A stretch of 64,000 nt of DNA from Solanum dulcamara. Its lineage: Eukaryota; Streptophyta; Magnoliopsida; Solanales; Solanaceae. Positions 1 to 13,200 of this stretch are shown one piece after another (within the stretch, counting starts at the first letter, position 1; every line of letters starts with the position of its first letter). A model generated the notes under the pieces. It was not told the origin of the DNA. It saw nothing but the letters and a program-made list of their open reading frames with translations, and made no database searches. The stretch lies in contig NC_077245.1 in the NCBI RefSeq assembly GCF_947179165.1, positions 39,611,286 through 39,675,285 on the forward strand, given 5' to 3'. Made by a program: the position numbers and the translations under genes.

Positions 1-1244
1 AACAAGATTTTAGGACATATATCAAATGTTATAGGAAGGTAAGGAGTAACAAAAGATAATGAGCCACCAAGATCAAGTAAATCATAAACAACAAAGTCAA
101 AGACCCACAACATACTCATATCTACATCAAGAGACTCCTGAATATCTTTCCTAGCTTGGAGTGCATAAAACCTATTTTGGAGTTGGCCTCCACCTAATTA
201 AGCTTGTCCACCCTGAGTAGCTTTCCCTTGAGGATATCCTTTTCTCCCCCTGTTAGGGCATTTGGAGATCTTGTGCCCCATTTTACCATATCCAAAACAA
301 GCACCCATACCAAGAAAATGTTTACCTCTATGGTTTCTCCCATAGTTGTGACATTTGGGAAAAGTAGACCCACTAACACCACCATTTTGGGACTTAGGGT
401 TGGGAACCTTATCCTTATCAAATCCTTGGACAGAAGCTTGTGAAGAACCTTGGTCTTGAAACGTTTGACCTTGTTGAAAATGGCCATTACCACCATCGGA
501 TTTGGATTGAGAAAACTCACCTTCAAATCAAGCTTTCTTGAACTCTCTCAGCCTCTTCTCCTGAAGCTTTTCCTATTCAATTTGTTCGGTATATGTCATG
601 AGCCTAGAAATATCCATGTCCTTGATGAGCATAGCGGTTTGACACTGTTTCATCACCACGTCAGATAGCCATGAAATAAACTTACTTATTTGGGCACGAG
701 AATCAACTATCAAAGAAGGAGCATACTTGGAAAACTTTGTAAACTTGAGGGAAGAGTCCCTCACACTCATATTACCTTGCTTGAAGTTGATAAACTCCAA
801 CACCTTTGCCTCCCTCAACTCAAGTGGAAAGAAGCAGTCAAGAAAAGTAACTTTGAAATTCTCCCAACCTATGGGACCTGCTTTAACCCTTTTGGCCTTC
901 CATTGATGGTACCACACTTGAGAAACAACCTTGAGTTAGGAGGACCTAACTCCGCTTTCTCCTCCGAAGATACCCTCATGATATCAACAATCTTATACAC
1001 CTTATCAACAAAGTCTTGGGGATCCTCATCAACCTTGGACTCGTGAAACACAGGAGGGTTCATCCTTGGGAGGAACCACTACTCCTTGGTTCACTTGTGT
1101 AGTCATGCCTTGGACTAGCATAGAGATAGTAGTCTGAAACATAGCATGGGCAACTTAATCGGCTAGAGGATAATTAGGAGCTTGAGGGGCTTTTCCTTCT
1201 TTAGCATCAACCCCTCTTGGAAGTGGATATCTTCTTGGAGGCAT
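1..1244 (-). pseudogene. gag-pro: gag-protease fragment of gypsy element G1
   Basis: Nucleocapsid/capsid protein and aspartic protease start of a Ty3/gypsy polyprotein. The ATG at 1244 (peptide MPPRRYPLPRG) fits the family start. In-frame TAA follows at about residue 30 (LAD then stop), and further shifts separate the capsid pieces at 869-1063 (MNPPVFHESKVDEDPQDF) and 573-917 (FFPLELREAKVLEF, a typical gypsy gag core). The zinc knuckle at about 260-300 reads CFGYGKMGHKISKC, so the second Cys of CX2CX4HX4C is Tyr. Near 40-80 the protease active-site region reads DLGGSLSFVTP, where relatives have DPGATLSFVTP; the Asp is kept. Product would be non-functional because of the stops. Confident as to family, less so about exact frameshift points. 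Confidence 0.85.
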
Positions 1245-1445
1245 TTTCAAAAAATTGCAATGAAAATTATTATAGGGAAAACACTTAAAGTATACTCTAT
1301 CGCACGACATAGATCATGAAAGAAGTAAGGATTTCCTAAGAAACCTCATAGCCTCCTACTCATAAATGTGGCGTGATTCATACCCATTAATAAGACTCTA
1401 CTTGACGTGGCATGTTGGACTCCCTAGGATACTTCAAAACCTTTC

Positions 1446-1459
1446 TCTATGATACAAAG
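1446..1459 (-). other. primer binding site (initiator Met tRNA type), G1
   Basis: On the minus strand, just inside the LTR edge, TTTGTATCATAG resembles TGGTATCAGAGC, the usual PBS complementary to plant initiator tRNA-Met. Two or more mismatches show decay. Confidence 0.6.
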
Positions 1460-1461
1460 TT

Positions 1462-2698
1462 TATCACAACCCAAACTAGGGCCAAGCCATGACACGGCGA
1501 TCGACAACTAGGATTCCCGAAGAAACTCCAACCAAGCCTTTAACAATATCATAAGCATACACAAGGTAAACAATAATCATAAACTCATACAAGTCCAAGA
1601 ATATAGCATATCTATAGAGAATCATCACAATATAGACTCATTACATAATATACCCAACATGCCTGTACTCGACTACATAAATGGGAACTAGGACATATTC
1701 CTAGCTCACCCTCAAGAAAGTAATGACATGAAGTTGAATAGTCTTTCAAAATCATAAAACTCTAGGAATAACAATAAAAGAGAGAATAACTTAGCTTTAC
1801 CTCAAAGCATGAGGACTCACCACACAATCTTCAAAATAGATCACCGACTAGCCATAAGAATAAGATAGAGCGTATGTCCCTACGTTGTGATATAATGTAG
1901 GCAATAAAATATACATTAGTATGTTTGAATGTACTAAGTATGTAGGTGATGCAATACATAATTAAAACTATATTGTTCAATGACCATTTTAAATAGCATG
2001 ATGAAAGGGTTAGTAAAATCATAAGTAACATGGGAAAGGTCAAAGCACTTAAATAACAAGAGTATCATATATAAGTAAAGGATAGGAGTAATCTTGTAAA
2101 TCATCATAAGTACCATAAATATGTGGGAGATAACCGTAACAAACATTAAGACCATGAGAGTTATTACATGGAATCCAATGATTCCCACATCGAGAAGGGA
2201 GGCTACTTGCCAAGGTAGACTCTATCCAACATTATCATAATCATGTGCTATATATGGATCCACTAGTTAGGACATATTGGCAAGCCTACGGTGGCAACGT
2301 AATTTAAGGGACTAAAAGTTGCTATTAAGGCTTAGGTCGAGCCCCCACCTGAAAATTCTCTCGGTGCTAACTCAACATCCCACGCAATACATATCATAAC
2401 ATAATCATATATCATACTTGTCATAAATCATAAGCCTTTCATAGTCATACTTCATAAACTTGATCATAGGAATATCTCATTATCATGTAATTCATGTAAT
2501 GTGGGATATATGTCATAAGTTAATCACATACTTGAATTCATGATCATAAGTTATACTTGAAATTAGGGGAAAACATGAATACATTATCAATTGACTTGAA
2601 AATCATGAAATTAGCTTGAAAACATGCATGATCGTATACATTATATCAATCCATACATAATTCATGGAAAATAATATCAATTGGATACATAATTGAAA
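1462..2698 (-). repeat. 5' LTR of G1, portion A (interrupted)
   Basis: LTR terminus starting TATCACAACCC (decayed TGTCACAACCC) next to the PBS. It resembles the start of the LTR at 24050 in gypsy element G3, including the phrase 'gggccaagccatgacac'. It is cut after 2698 by insertion of G2 and continues at 16718. No promoter element could be fixed with confidence. Confidence 0.75.
2694..2698. repeat. target-site duplication TGAAA of G2 (second copy 16718-16722)
   Basis: TGAAA directly precedes the TG of the left LTR of G2 and directly follows the CA of its right LTR. A 5-bp duplication is the signature of LTR-retrotransposon integration and defines both ends of a 14.0-kb insertion. Confidence 0.92.
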
Positions 2699-5100
2699 TG
2701 TCACGACCCAACCCCATAGTCTGCGACTAGTGCCCGAGTTGGACACTCGTATACATATCTGTCAGATCTCATCAAACTGAAACCAAACACCATATGGAGG
2801 CTTTGTGAAAACATGATGTCCTCTCAAGAGTTACCTACGTGTATCAAGGTAACTAGTATCCTAAGGAGGCACAATTAATTAAAACATCCAAATACATGAG
2901 CCGAAAAGGTTGTCACTACATACAATATCCCAAAATATGTACATACGCGAGCCGACAAGGTTGCCACAATGAATAGGAATGTCCCAAAATACAAATCATA
3001 CACGCATAACCGAATACATATACACACAGTCCACACATATCTCTATAGACCTCTAAGAGTATCAACAGTATCATATAGTGGGACAGGGCCCCACCGTACC
3101 CATGAATAAATATATATATATACATCAAAAAAGGGTCTATACAAAATGTGTAGGCTCCGAGACAAAGGAGCACTCCAAGATAGCTGAATAGGAATCCTAG
3201 GCTGGCGAATCACTGAAGCTAGTACATGTACCTGCAAGCATGAAACATAGCCCCCACCCTCCACCCCCCGAGGAATGGGGTCAGTATAAGATATGTACTG
3301 AGTATATAAAGCATGAAATATAATAGAAAAGATCATAACTGAAGTAGAGAGCCTAGGAGATAAGTATGATATATAAGAACTCACTGTACCTGTGCCTTAC
3401 AAAGCAAATCATTATCATATACCGTACCCGACCCATTATGGGACTTGGTGCCATAATCGTATCATCATATTATCATATCATTATGTACATATACTACACT
3501 ATACCTGGCCTTCTAGTGAGGGACTTGATGGAGATGTAATAAAGTTGTGCACGATAATATAGCCGGCCTGGGACTCGGTAAAAGAGTAATAACAGTATAC
3601 ACGAGTAGAATATCATGAGCAACCACATATAATTATATCATCGTCTGAGACTCAATAGAATAATAAAAATAAACCATCATTTGAAAATCAAGATAGTAGT
3701 CATTTCAAGTACCTTTTTAATATCATTATGAATTATACCAAATGTGAATTATACCGAAATTTGAGTTATACCCAAAATAGGATAGCTGGAATCATATACA
3801 TGTATCAAGACATAATGATATAAGATCTGAGAATCAAGAACCTTACCTATCCTAGTGTCTCTAAGAGTAGGAGATTTTTTGGAATTTATACATTTGTCGT
3901 TCATTTGTTTCATATGGATAATGCAAAAAGAAAGAAGGGATAGCTTCACATACCTTTAGCATTTAGTTGCCATACAGCACGTATGCTGCCTAATAGTATC
4001 TCAACCTAGATTAAGATGTGAAGAAGTATAGTTAACCTATGGGAAGGTTTCAAAGCTCACTCCAACATTAGAAGCTCATTTCTAGAAAAGTAGACGACAT
4101 TTCACTTATATTTAAACCAAATACATAACAACCAAGTCAGCATCCACAACCACACGTTTAAGTGCTATATCAAAGTTAGCCAAGAAAAAATTCAAGAATG
4201 TTCCAAAACAGCCCGCACACTATTTTGAATCAGCCCACACATTACGACGTTCCATAATCTTTAACATAACGACTACGATGTAATCAAGTTACTTTTAATA
4301 ATTTTCAGCCACAATACTTCATCAGATGACCTTATAATAGTCCAAGAATTACAACAACTCTAGAGCCGTAATTATAACTTTAAATATCAAATTCATTCAC
4401 TTTCATCATACAACCAATGACAACAACAACCACAACATTAATAGAAATTAATCCATCATATTTAGATTAGAATAGCCTCAACACGGCCCAAATGGGAATT
4501 TAACATTAACATATACAATCCCTTCACTTTTAATACATAATTCATAACAATAATAGCAACAACAACAATCAACCCATCCTAATTTAAGCAACTCTAATTC
4601 TGTCCATTTCAACACCAACACTAATCATGGAGTTTTTTGACTTTCAATTCCATTTAATTCCTATCACAAGTTCATAAGTAGTTGCATCACCTACTTGCCT
4701 TTTTTTATTTAAATATAGTCCACACATTCTAAGTAGGTGCATCACCTACCTGTTCTTTTTAGTAGGTTAGCAATTAGTCTTACCTTAAGACATGTATGAT
4801 CCTTGCTACTTAAGGTAGACGTGTAGTCAAGTAGCTTAATTATATAAGACATCCAAACCAGTAGCTTAGGAAAGTAGGTCGATTATTGTGATAAATTATT
4901 TGGCCTTGAACCCCTTTTAAATCTTTCTAAACCTTTTTCAAACCATCACTACTTTACATAGAACTAGTCTATGCAAGATATGGGGCATTACATCCTCCCT
5001 TCCTTAGGATCCTTTGATAATGTCATGGATAACATGGATCACGTGGTAGCTTTAGAGAAGCTTAAAAATGTTCAAATGTACAAAAGTATGGGATATAACA
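2699..5100 (-). repeat. 3' LTR of G2
   Basis: 2402 bp, TGTCACGACCC to GGATATAACA on the plus strand. It aligns along its length with the right LTR (10286-16717) but lacks about 814 bp that the right copy has at 15457-16279. It contains a short TA run near 3112-3122. It has no coding capacity; small ORFs here are chance. Confidence 0.92.
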
Positions 5101-5116
5101 TCCTTCCCCCCTTTAG
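5101..5116 (-). other. polypurine tract of G2
   Basis: On the minus strand, AAAGGGGGGAAGGA abuts the 3' LTR start (TGTTATATCCC). Polypurine tracts at this position prime plus-strand DNA synthesis in LTR retrotransposons. Confidence 0.85.
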
Positions 5117-5289
5117 AACATTCGTCCTCGAATGTTAACTATCTTCATAAGGTCTTACTAGGATTCTGGGAAGTCTCTATAATAGTTATCACACATAGTT
5201 TTTTCATTAATCAATATAACTAATTTAGGGGTTTAGATTACCTGTGGGTATAGGGAACAAGTGAGGACACTTATTCTTCATCTCCTCTT

Positions 5290-6720
5290 TAGCTTCCCAT
5301 GTCATTTTTTTGCTCTATTCTTGTTTTGCCATAATATCTTGATGGAAGCCACGTCCTTGGTACGTAACCTTCTGACTTGGCGATCAAATATAGCTATAGG
5401 GTTTTCCTCGTAAGATAGCTCCTCTGTCACTTGGACATCATACACAGAGAATACTCTAGAAGTATTACTAATACATTTGCGAAGCATAAACACATAAAAG
5501 ACTGGGTACATTGCTTCCAAATCAGATGGTAGGTCCAGCTCATAGGCAACCTTTCCCACTCTATGAATAATCTAGTAAGGCCCAATGTACCCCGGGCTAA
5601 GTTTCCCTTTCTTGCCGAACCTTATCACACCCTTCATTGGTTATACCTTCAAGAACACCCAATCTTCAACTTCAAACTCTAAGTGTCGATGCCGATTATC
5701 TTCATATGACTTTTGTCGACTTTGGGCCCTAATAGCCTCTCCTGAATAAGTTTTACTTAATCCACAGCTCGCTGAATCATATTTTGGGCCTATTAGTTTA
5801 GTTTCACCAACCTCAAACCAACCAATAGGTAACCTGCATTTCCTGCCATATAAGGCTTCATATAGTGTCATCTGGATTCTAAAATGATAGTTATTATTAT
5901 AGACAAACTCAATAAGTGGCAGATGATCTTCCCAGCTACCCCTAAATTCAATAACACAGGCCCGCAATATATTTTCTAACATCTAAATAGTACCTTCAGC
6001 CTACCCATCAATTTGAGGGTGAAATGTTGTGCTTAGACTCACCTGTGTCCCCAATCCTTCCTAGAATGATCTTCTGAAGTTAGCTACAAATTAAGCTCCT
6101 CTATACGATATAATAGATGTAGGGACCCTGTGAAGTCTTACTATTTCCTTAATATTTAACTTTGTATAGTCCTGGCTGAATATGTAGTCCTAACTGGAAG
6201 AAAATGGGCTGATTTTGTCAGTCTGTCTATAATAACCCATATAGAATCACACTTCCGTGGAGTCTGAGGTAGGCCTGTAATAAAATCCATATTAATTTCT
6301 TCCCATTTCTAAGTCGAGATTTCCATCTCCTATAATAGTCCACCAAGCTTCTGATGCTCGATCTTGACTTGTTGGCAATTTGAACACTGGGCTATGAACT
6401 CTTTTATGTCCTTCTTCATGCCATCCCACCAATATAAATATCTGAGGTCATGATGTATCTTTGTTTACCCCGAATGAATAGAATAATGGGCATAGTGTGC
6501 CTCTCCCATAACTTATTGTCATAGCTCTGCAATCTCAGGTACTAATAATCTACCCCTATACCTCAGCACTCTATCGGGCGTGATCTCGAATGGGGTCTTT
6601 TCCTTTTAAAGGACTACATCTTTATACTATGCCAGAACAGGGTCATCATATGGGCGTTACTTTACTTCTCCCATAATAGAGGATTCAGCAATTCCCTGAA
6701 CAGAAACTCCACGATCATCA
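5290..6720 (-). pseudogene. int: integrase region of G2 with C-terminal chromo-like tail
   Basis: Integrase of a Ty3/gypsy polyprotein, broken into several frames. The catalytic-core start is visible near 6190-6300 (CDSIWVIIDRLTKSAHF, containing the first core Asp). The core end is at 5641-5982 (LENILRACVIEF, then LIEFVYNNNYH and EALYGRKCRLPIGWFEVGE). The C-terminal tail at 5302-5559 (VAYELDLPSDLEAMYPVF, DRQVRRLRTKDVASIKILW) matches gypsy integrase ends that carry a chromodomain-like module. In-frame stops occur between blocks, for example just before 5982 and at the tail. Known integrases of this family insert the cDNA; this copy cannot make one. Confidence 0.85.
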
Positions 6721-8293
6721 GAATCAGCCAAACGAAACTACAAGGTTAGCTAACTGGAAAATATCACAAACTATCTCTTTCTATTTTGACTGTACATCTG
6801 CTAAGCTACCCATCGATTTATGGTTGAGTACATCTGCTACAACATTTGCTTTCCCTGGGTGGTATAGAATGTCAACATTATAATCTTTCAGTAACTCTAG
6901 CCACCTTTTTTGCCGCAAATTCAGCTCCTTCTGCTTAAAGATATATTGGAGACTTTTGTGATCCATATAGATATCAATATGTACACCATATAGATAATGC
7001 CTCTATCTTTTCAAAGCATGAATTACTGCTGCCAACTCCAGATCATGAGTTAGATAATTTCTTTCGAGCTTCTTGAGCTGTTGGGAGGGTAGGCTATGAC
7101 TCTACCATGTTGCATCATTATACAACCTAGCCCAACACTTGAAGCATCATAATAAATAACATAGTCATCTGGTCCTTCAGGGAGAGTTAGGACTTGGGTC
7201 GTAGTTAACTTATCTTTCAGCAACTGAAAGCTTCGTTCACAAGCATCGATCCACTAGAACTTAGCCGCCTTCTGAGTTAGCTTTGTTAAAGGCACTAAAA
7301 TCGAAGCAAACTTCTCTATGAATCTCCTATAATATCCTGCTAGCCCCAAGAAACTATGTACCTCAGTAGGTGTTGTAGGTCTAGGCCAAGTCTTTACTGC
7401 CTCAATTTTCTAGGTATCTACTCGAATACCATCAGCCCCAATAATATGTCTGAAGAACGCTATTGAAGTCAACCAAAATTCATATTTAGAGAACTTAGCA
7501 TACAATTTCTGGTGCTGGGGGACACCCCAAGTACCATCCTTAAATGATCTGTATGCTCCTCTTCTGATCGTGAATAGACCAAAATATCAATAAATATAAT
7601 CATGAACAAGTCTAGGAATTGCTTGAACACTCTGTTTATTAGATCCATAAATACTGTTGGAGCATTGGTCAGTCGAAAATACATTACTCTAGACTCATAA
7701 TGTCCATATTGCATCCTGAATGCAATCTTCAAAATATCTGCCTCCTTTACCCGCTCCTTATGATAGCCTGATCGCTAGTCTATCTTCAAAAAATACTTAG
7801 CACCCTGCAGCTGGTCAAATAGATCATCAATCTTAGGGAGGGGATATCTATTCTTTATTTTCACTTTATTCAGCTGCTTATAATCAATACAGATTCGCAT
7901 CAACCCATCTTACTTTCTCATGAATAGTATCGGTGCTCCCGCTCCCCAAGGTGATGTGCTTGGCCAAATGAAGCCTTTTTTTAACAAGTCTCTCAGTTGC
8001 TCCTTTAATTTCTTCAATTCTACAGGTGCCATTGTATAAAGAGGAATAGATATGGGTTGAGTATCTGGCAACACATCTATAGTGAACTCTATCTCACGCT
8101 CAGGAGGAAGACCTGGAAGTTCATCTGGGAATACATCTAAAAATTCATTCACTACCAATACTGACCAAAGAGTCGTTACCTCAGCTTCCAAGTTATGCAC
8201 ACTAACCAGATAATAAATATAACCCTTTCTAACCATCTTCCTTGCTTTGAGGTATGAAATAAATTTACCTCTCGGCGACGCCGTATTCCCCAA
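6721..8293 (-). pseudogene. pol: reverse transcriptase-RNase H region of G2
   Basis: RT and RNase H pieces of a gypsy pol. The RT N-terminus is at 7910-8293 (ELPGLPPEREIEFTIDVLP, then DLLKKGFIWPSTSPWGA). The palm is at 7469-7732 ([20 protein letters not shown]), where the catalytic box reads FIDILVYS in place of the usual FIDDILVYS. One Asp codon of the catalytic pair is missing. RNase H C-terminal connection is at 6781-6966 (MDHKSLQYIFKQKELNLRQ, LYHPGKANVVADVL). Frameshifts separate the pieces. The lost Asp would by itself abolish polymerase activity. Confidence 0.88.
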
Positions 8294-10170
8294 CCACTCT
8301 ATGATTGGCTCTCTTGGGAACTAAAATCAAACTATCTTATTTCTATAATCAACATTAGCATAACAAGAAGCTAACCAGTCCATACCCATAATGACATCAA
8401 AATTAGTCATCTCTAACTCTATCAAATCTACCGAGGTAGGACGACTATCTATATCCACCAAATAATTTTTATATACTTGTTTTACTATAATAGAGTCTCC
8501 TACTGGTGTAGCTATATCAAACAGTTCTATCAATTCAGGTTTTACTCTGATTCTACTAGCAACAAAGGGAGATATATATGATAAGGTTGAGCCTGGATAT
8601 ATCAATGTATATACATCCCAGGAGAAGATAGATAATATACATGTAACCACATTTGGTAACGCTTTCTGATCCTGTCTACTAGCTAAAGCATATATGCGAT
8701 TCGAAGGGCCACTAGAAGTAGAAGCTCCACCATGGGCTCTACCACGGCCTGCTGGTGTCTGAATACCCTACCTTGTAGGACGCATAGCCACAGAAGAAGA
8801 TAAACCAGTAACTGACCTAGTAAGTTGAGTTGTACCACCTGGATTACCCTTGAGTGGATGCTCTCTCATGATATAGCCTTGACAGATGCAAGTAAAACAA
8901 GCACCTATAGCAAAATGGCATTTCCCAAAATGAGGACTACCACAACGAGCACAATGAGGCAAATATGGTCTCGACTAACCCAAACTCCCATATATCTGTG
9001 AACCTGAAGCCCTAGAGCTCTGACCAACTCCTAGATATCCTGTACTATTAAACCTCCTACTAGTGAGCTGTGGGGGTGCACTTCATGTTGGCTGAGAAAG
9101 ATATCTACTATATGGCTGTTGAGGCTGCCTACCTCAAAACTCACCTGGATAGCTAGCCGATCTAGCTCTCTTATGTTGTCCTTTGTCATAATCTCTGTTC
9201 GACTAATGCCCCCTGTGTCGATCTTCTATTCCCTGTGCATATGACTGTACCCAAGAAATATCTATACCTAGATGAGAAGCCATTGCCATACAACTATCAA
9301 TCAAATAAAGATCCATCTCCATCACATAAAGATGCACTCTATCGGTCATATCAACTACAATAGTGGATGCATGCCTAGAAAACGAATAAAACTCAAGGCT
9401 ATAATCTCGAACGCTTCTGCCATTCTGCCTCAGATATAAGAATATATCAACTCTAGCTTGCCTTATCTCTGGAGGTAGAAAGTGGCCAAAGAAGGCCTCC
9501 AGAAACTCATCCCATACTGCTGGAGGAGCACCCTCTCCCCTAGATAACTCCCAGGACTCATACCAATTAACAGCTACATACGCAATCGATATGAAGCTAA
9601 CTTAACAGACTCAATCTTAGAAGCTCTAATTATCCTCAACGTACGCTGCATCTACTTAATAAATTCCTACGGATCCTCCGCGGGCTTCGACCCATAGAAC
9701 TCTAGGGATTACAAGTCAAGAAATTATGAACTCTTAAACTATCATGTATTTTTGCGTCATCTACTCCTAGCCTATGCATGTGCCCTGCCATTAATCTGGT
9801 CAGTAACTGAATTATATCTCTCATAGACCTCCTCTCTTCTCCTAGGTATGGAGATGGAGGCTCAGGTACCGAAGTCGCGGGAGCTAGCGGTGGAGCCGCC
9901 CCCTGATCTGCAGTTGCAGCTTCTCTAAGCTCCTTTAGATATGGTGGTATAGCAGAGATCGCTGACTAAAGTATAATCTCGAGCATGTATTGAGCACGGG
10001 CCCTAGTAATACTCCGGGTCTGGCTAACCTCTCCTACTACTGACTTGCCCTTCTGGGAAACTATCACCTTTTTTAAAGCATCACTATAAACATAGTAATC
10101 TATTAGGAAGGAATTATCCTGATAATATAGCTCTATCGCACGCTCTAGAATAAGAAGGAAAGATAACATC
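8294..10170 (-). pseudogene. gag-pro: gag-protease region of G2
   Basis: Gag N-terminal part is at 9966-10169. The gag core lies at about 9200-9510 (WDEFLEAFFGHFLPPEIRQA, then RSVRDYSLEFYSFSRHAST). The zinc-knuckle block is at 8768-8962 (CARCGSPHFGKC, then CFTCICQGYIMREHP), where the relative pattern CFTCGRPGHIMRDCP shows His to Tyr and Cys to His losses. Protease is at 8327-8650 (TLIYPGSTLSYISPFVA). Relatives have DPGST, so the catalytic Asp is Tyr here. It continues to GMDWLASCYANVDYR. Stops and shifts divide the ORF. Confidence 0.87.
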
Positions 10171-10269
10171 CCAAATGTCCTGTAGCTTCCTATTTATAGA
10201 TGTGGTGCACAACACACCAATAAACAAGACTCTATTAGACATGATCTGTAGACATCCTGAGAATGAACT

Positions 10270-10284
10270 GTTCTATTACCACTT
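10270..10284 (-). other. primer binding site of G2
   Basis: Minus-strand AGTGGTAATAGAAC next to the 5' LTR end resembles the initiator tRNA-Met PBS TGGTATCAGAGC with several mismatches, and sits at the correct side of the LTR. Confidence 0.6.
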
Positions 10285-10285
10285 T

Positions 10286-13200
10286 TGTCATAGCCTAACC
10301 CCATAGGCCACGACTAGTGCTCAAGTTGGACACTCATATACATATCTATCAGACCTTATCAAACTGAAACCAAACACTATATGAAGGCTTTGTGAAAACA
10401 TGATGTCCTCTCAAGTGTTACCTACGTATATCAAGGTAACCTATCTCCTGAGGAGGCATAATAAATTAAAACATCCTAATACATGAGCCAACAAGGCTTT
10501 CACTACATACAACATCCCAAAATATATACATACGCAAGCCAACAAGGCTACCATTACTAATGGGAACCTCCCAAAATACAAATCATACAGGCATAACTGA
10601 ACACATATGCACACAACCCACACATATCTCTACAGACCTCTAAGAGTATCAACAGTATTATATGGTGGGACAGGGCCTCGCCGTACCTCTGAATAAACAT
10701 ATAGATACATTAAAAAGGGGTCTATACCAAAATTCTAGGCTTTGAGACAAAGGATCACTCCAAGATATCTGAATAGGAATCTTAGGCTGGCGAATCACCG
10801 AAGCTAGTACCTGTACCTGCAGCATGAAATGCAGCCCCCCCCCCTCAAGGAAAGGGGTCAATACAAGATATATACTGAGTATGTAAAGCATGAAATACAA
10901 TAGGAAAGATCATAACAGAAGTAGAGAGCCTAGGAGACAAGTATGATAATCAAGAACTCACTATGCATATGCCTTACGAAGAAAATCATTCATATCATTA
11001 TCATACACCGTACCCAGCACATTATGGGACTCGATGCCATAATCGTATTATCATATAATAATATTATCATATACATATACTATACCATACCCATCCCTCT
11101 AGTGAAGGACTCGGTGGATATGTAATAAAGTTGTGCATGATAACATACCCGGCCCGAGACTCGGTGAAAGAGATAATAACAGTATGCATAAGTAGAATAT
11201 CATGAGCAACCATATACAATTAGATCATCATCTGAGACTTAATAAAATAATCAAAATGAATCATCATTTAAAAATTAAGAGAGTAGTCATCTAAAGTACC
11301 TTTTGAATGTCATTATGAATTATACCAAATGTGAATTATACCGAAATTTGAGTTATACCCAAAATAGGATGGCTGGAATCATACACATGTATCAATACAT
11401 AATGACATAAGTTCTGGGAATCAAGAACCTTAGCCATTCTAGTGTCTATAAGAATAGGAGCTTCTTTGAAATTTATACATTCGTCGTCCATTTGTTTCAT
11501 ATGGATCATGCCAAAAGAAAGAAGGGATAGCTTTACATACCTTTAGCATTTATTTTCCACATAGCACGTATGCTGCCCAATAGTATTATCACAACCCAAC
11601 CCCATAGGCTGTAACTGGGGTCTGACCTGGACCCCCATTTACGTAACTGTCGACTATAATCAAATTAGACTATGTATAACGTGATACTGCTCACAAAAAC
11701 CTCAATGGGTTAAAACTTTTTCATGTTCATATAGCCTCCTAGATATAGGAACCAAACACATGAACCAGTGGGTAATAAAATATTCATACACGTCTGGCCT
11801 CTTTCATTTGCATCATGTCATGAAAGGGAAAGCCAACCGATAAGGCTGCCATATAATAATGGCTTTTACAATATATCACATAGGCATAACCGAAATAAAC
11901 TCCTAAACAACCCACACACATATGTCTACAGATCTAAAAATAGGAACAACAATATGTACCCTTAACCAATATGTACAAATGTACAACAAAATGCTAGTAC
12001 CAAAATAGGGTTCTAGACAAGGAGCACTGCCAACCAACAGGGTGGATGTCCTAGGCAAGAGGATCAGTAAACCGAGCATCTGTACCTGCGGGCATGAAAT
12101 GCAGCCCCCCGAAGAAAGGGGGGTCAGTACAAAAAATGTACCGAGTATATAAAGCATGGACTGTAATAAGTAAAGTCATTACCAGAGCAGAATGTGCAAA
12201 AATGAGCAAAATATCCAGAATATCAAAATGCTTTTCATAATCACCAATAATGTATGCAGAAAAACATATGCCACATCCGTCCCCATTAAGGGACTCGGTG
12301 AAGAAATACAAAACGTGATTGCCGCCCCTTTACTGGCGCCACAGCACATCATAACACCAGAGTAGGGAATATCTCCGTAACAGATCATATCATATCAGAT
12401 GGTCATATCAGATCATATCATACCATATGTGTACATGGCACATCATAACTCTACAAAACCCATGTATAGGTCGTACCTGCCCCCTTACGTCGGGGCACAA
12501 CGAACAATGCAGAGAAGTACGTACGATAACAAAACCTGGCCCGGGCTCAGTGAAGGAAACATTGAGGCATCCATGAGTGGATTAGTGAGAAACTATACGC
12601 AATTTAAATCCTATTTGAGACTCGGCGGAATAATTAAAATGAGCTTTCCTTCAAAATCGAGACAAAAGTCATATCAAGTACCTTTTGAAAGTAACTATGG
12701 ACTATATCAAAATAGAACTTCTGGGAATCATATATATGTATCAAGTCATAACAAAATATCTTTTGGAAGTTGAAAAATTGGCCATCCTAGTGGCTTTAAG
12801 AATAGGACTTCTTGGGAATCATATGGAAATCATATACTTGTTTCATAAAAACCATGCCAAAAAGGGAGATTAGCTTTATATACTTATGTCAAATCATGCT
12901 AAGAGAAGGAATCAGATTTACATACTTATGCCAAAGAAATACTAAAATAAAGTATACGCCTTACATACGTATGCCAAAAAATGCCAAAAGAAGGAAACGT
13001 TAGCTTTACATACCTGTTACGGGTTACTTCTTATCCCATTTGTCTCGTCATCCTTTAAACCTAAGTAACATGGAAGCAATACAAGTATCAACAACCTTAG
13101 TCTTTTCATCACCTTATATTACACACGAATATTTATAGAACTCATCTCCTTGCTCGCCTTCTCGACTAGTTCCTTAGTTAGTTAAAGAGTTAACAAAAAT

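Larger units (their letters stand above)
1..2698 (-). mobile_element. Ty3/gypsy retrotransposon G1, 5' part (left edge of window)
   Basis: Minus-strand gypsy element entering from the left edge. Reading right to left it shows an LTR beginning at 1462, a degenerate primer binding site, a short 5' UTR, gag from 1244 and the start of protease at the window edge. RT, integrase and the 3' LTR lie outside. Its LTR is cut at 2698 by element G2 and resumes at 16718, shown by the TGAAA duplication on both sides. Gag and 5' UTR resemble those of G3 and G4, so G1 belongs to the same broad family. Confidence 0.85.

Noticed and set aside
1934..2188. hydrophobic minus-strand frames resembling membrane proteins
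   Set aside because: They lie in LTR DNA; the apparent hydrophobicity comes from AT-rich composition.
12399..12773. 124-codon plus-strand open frame
   Set aside because: It lies inside a solo LTR, has no known motif, and is antisense to the inferred LTR direction.
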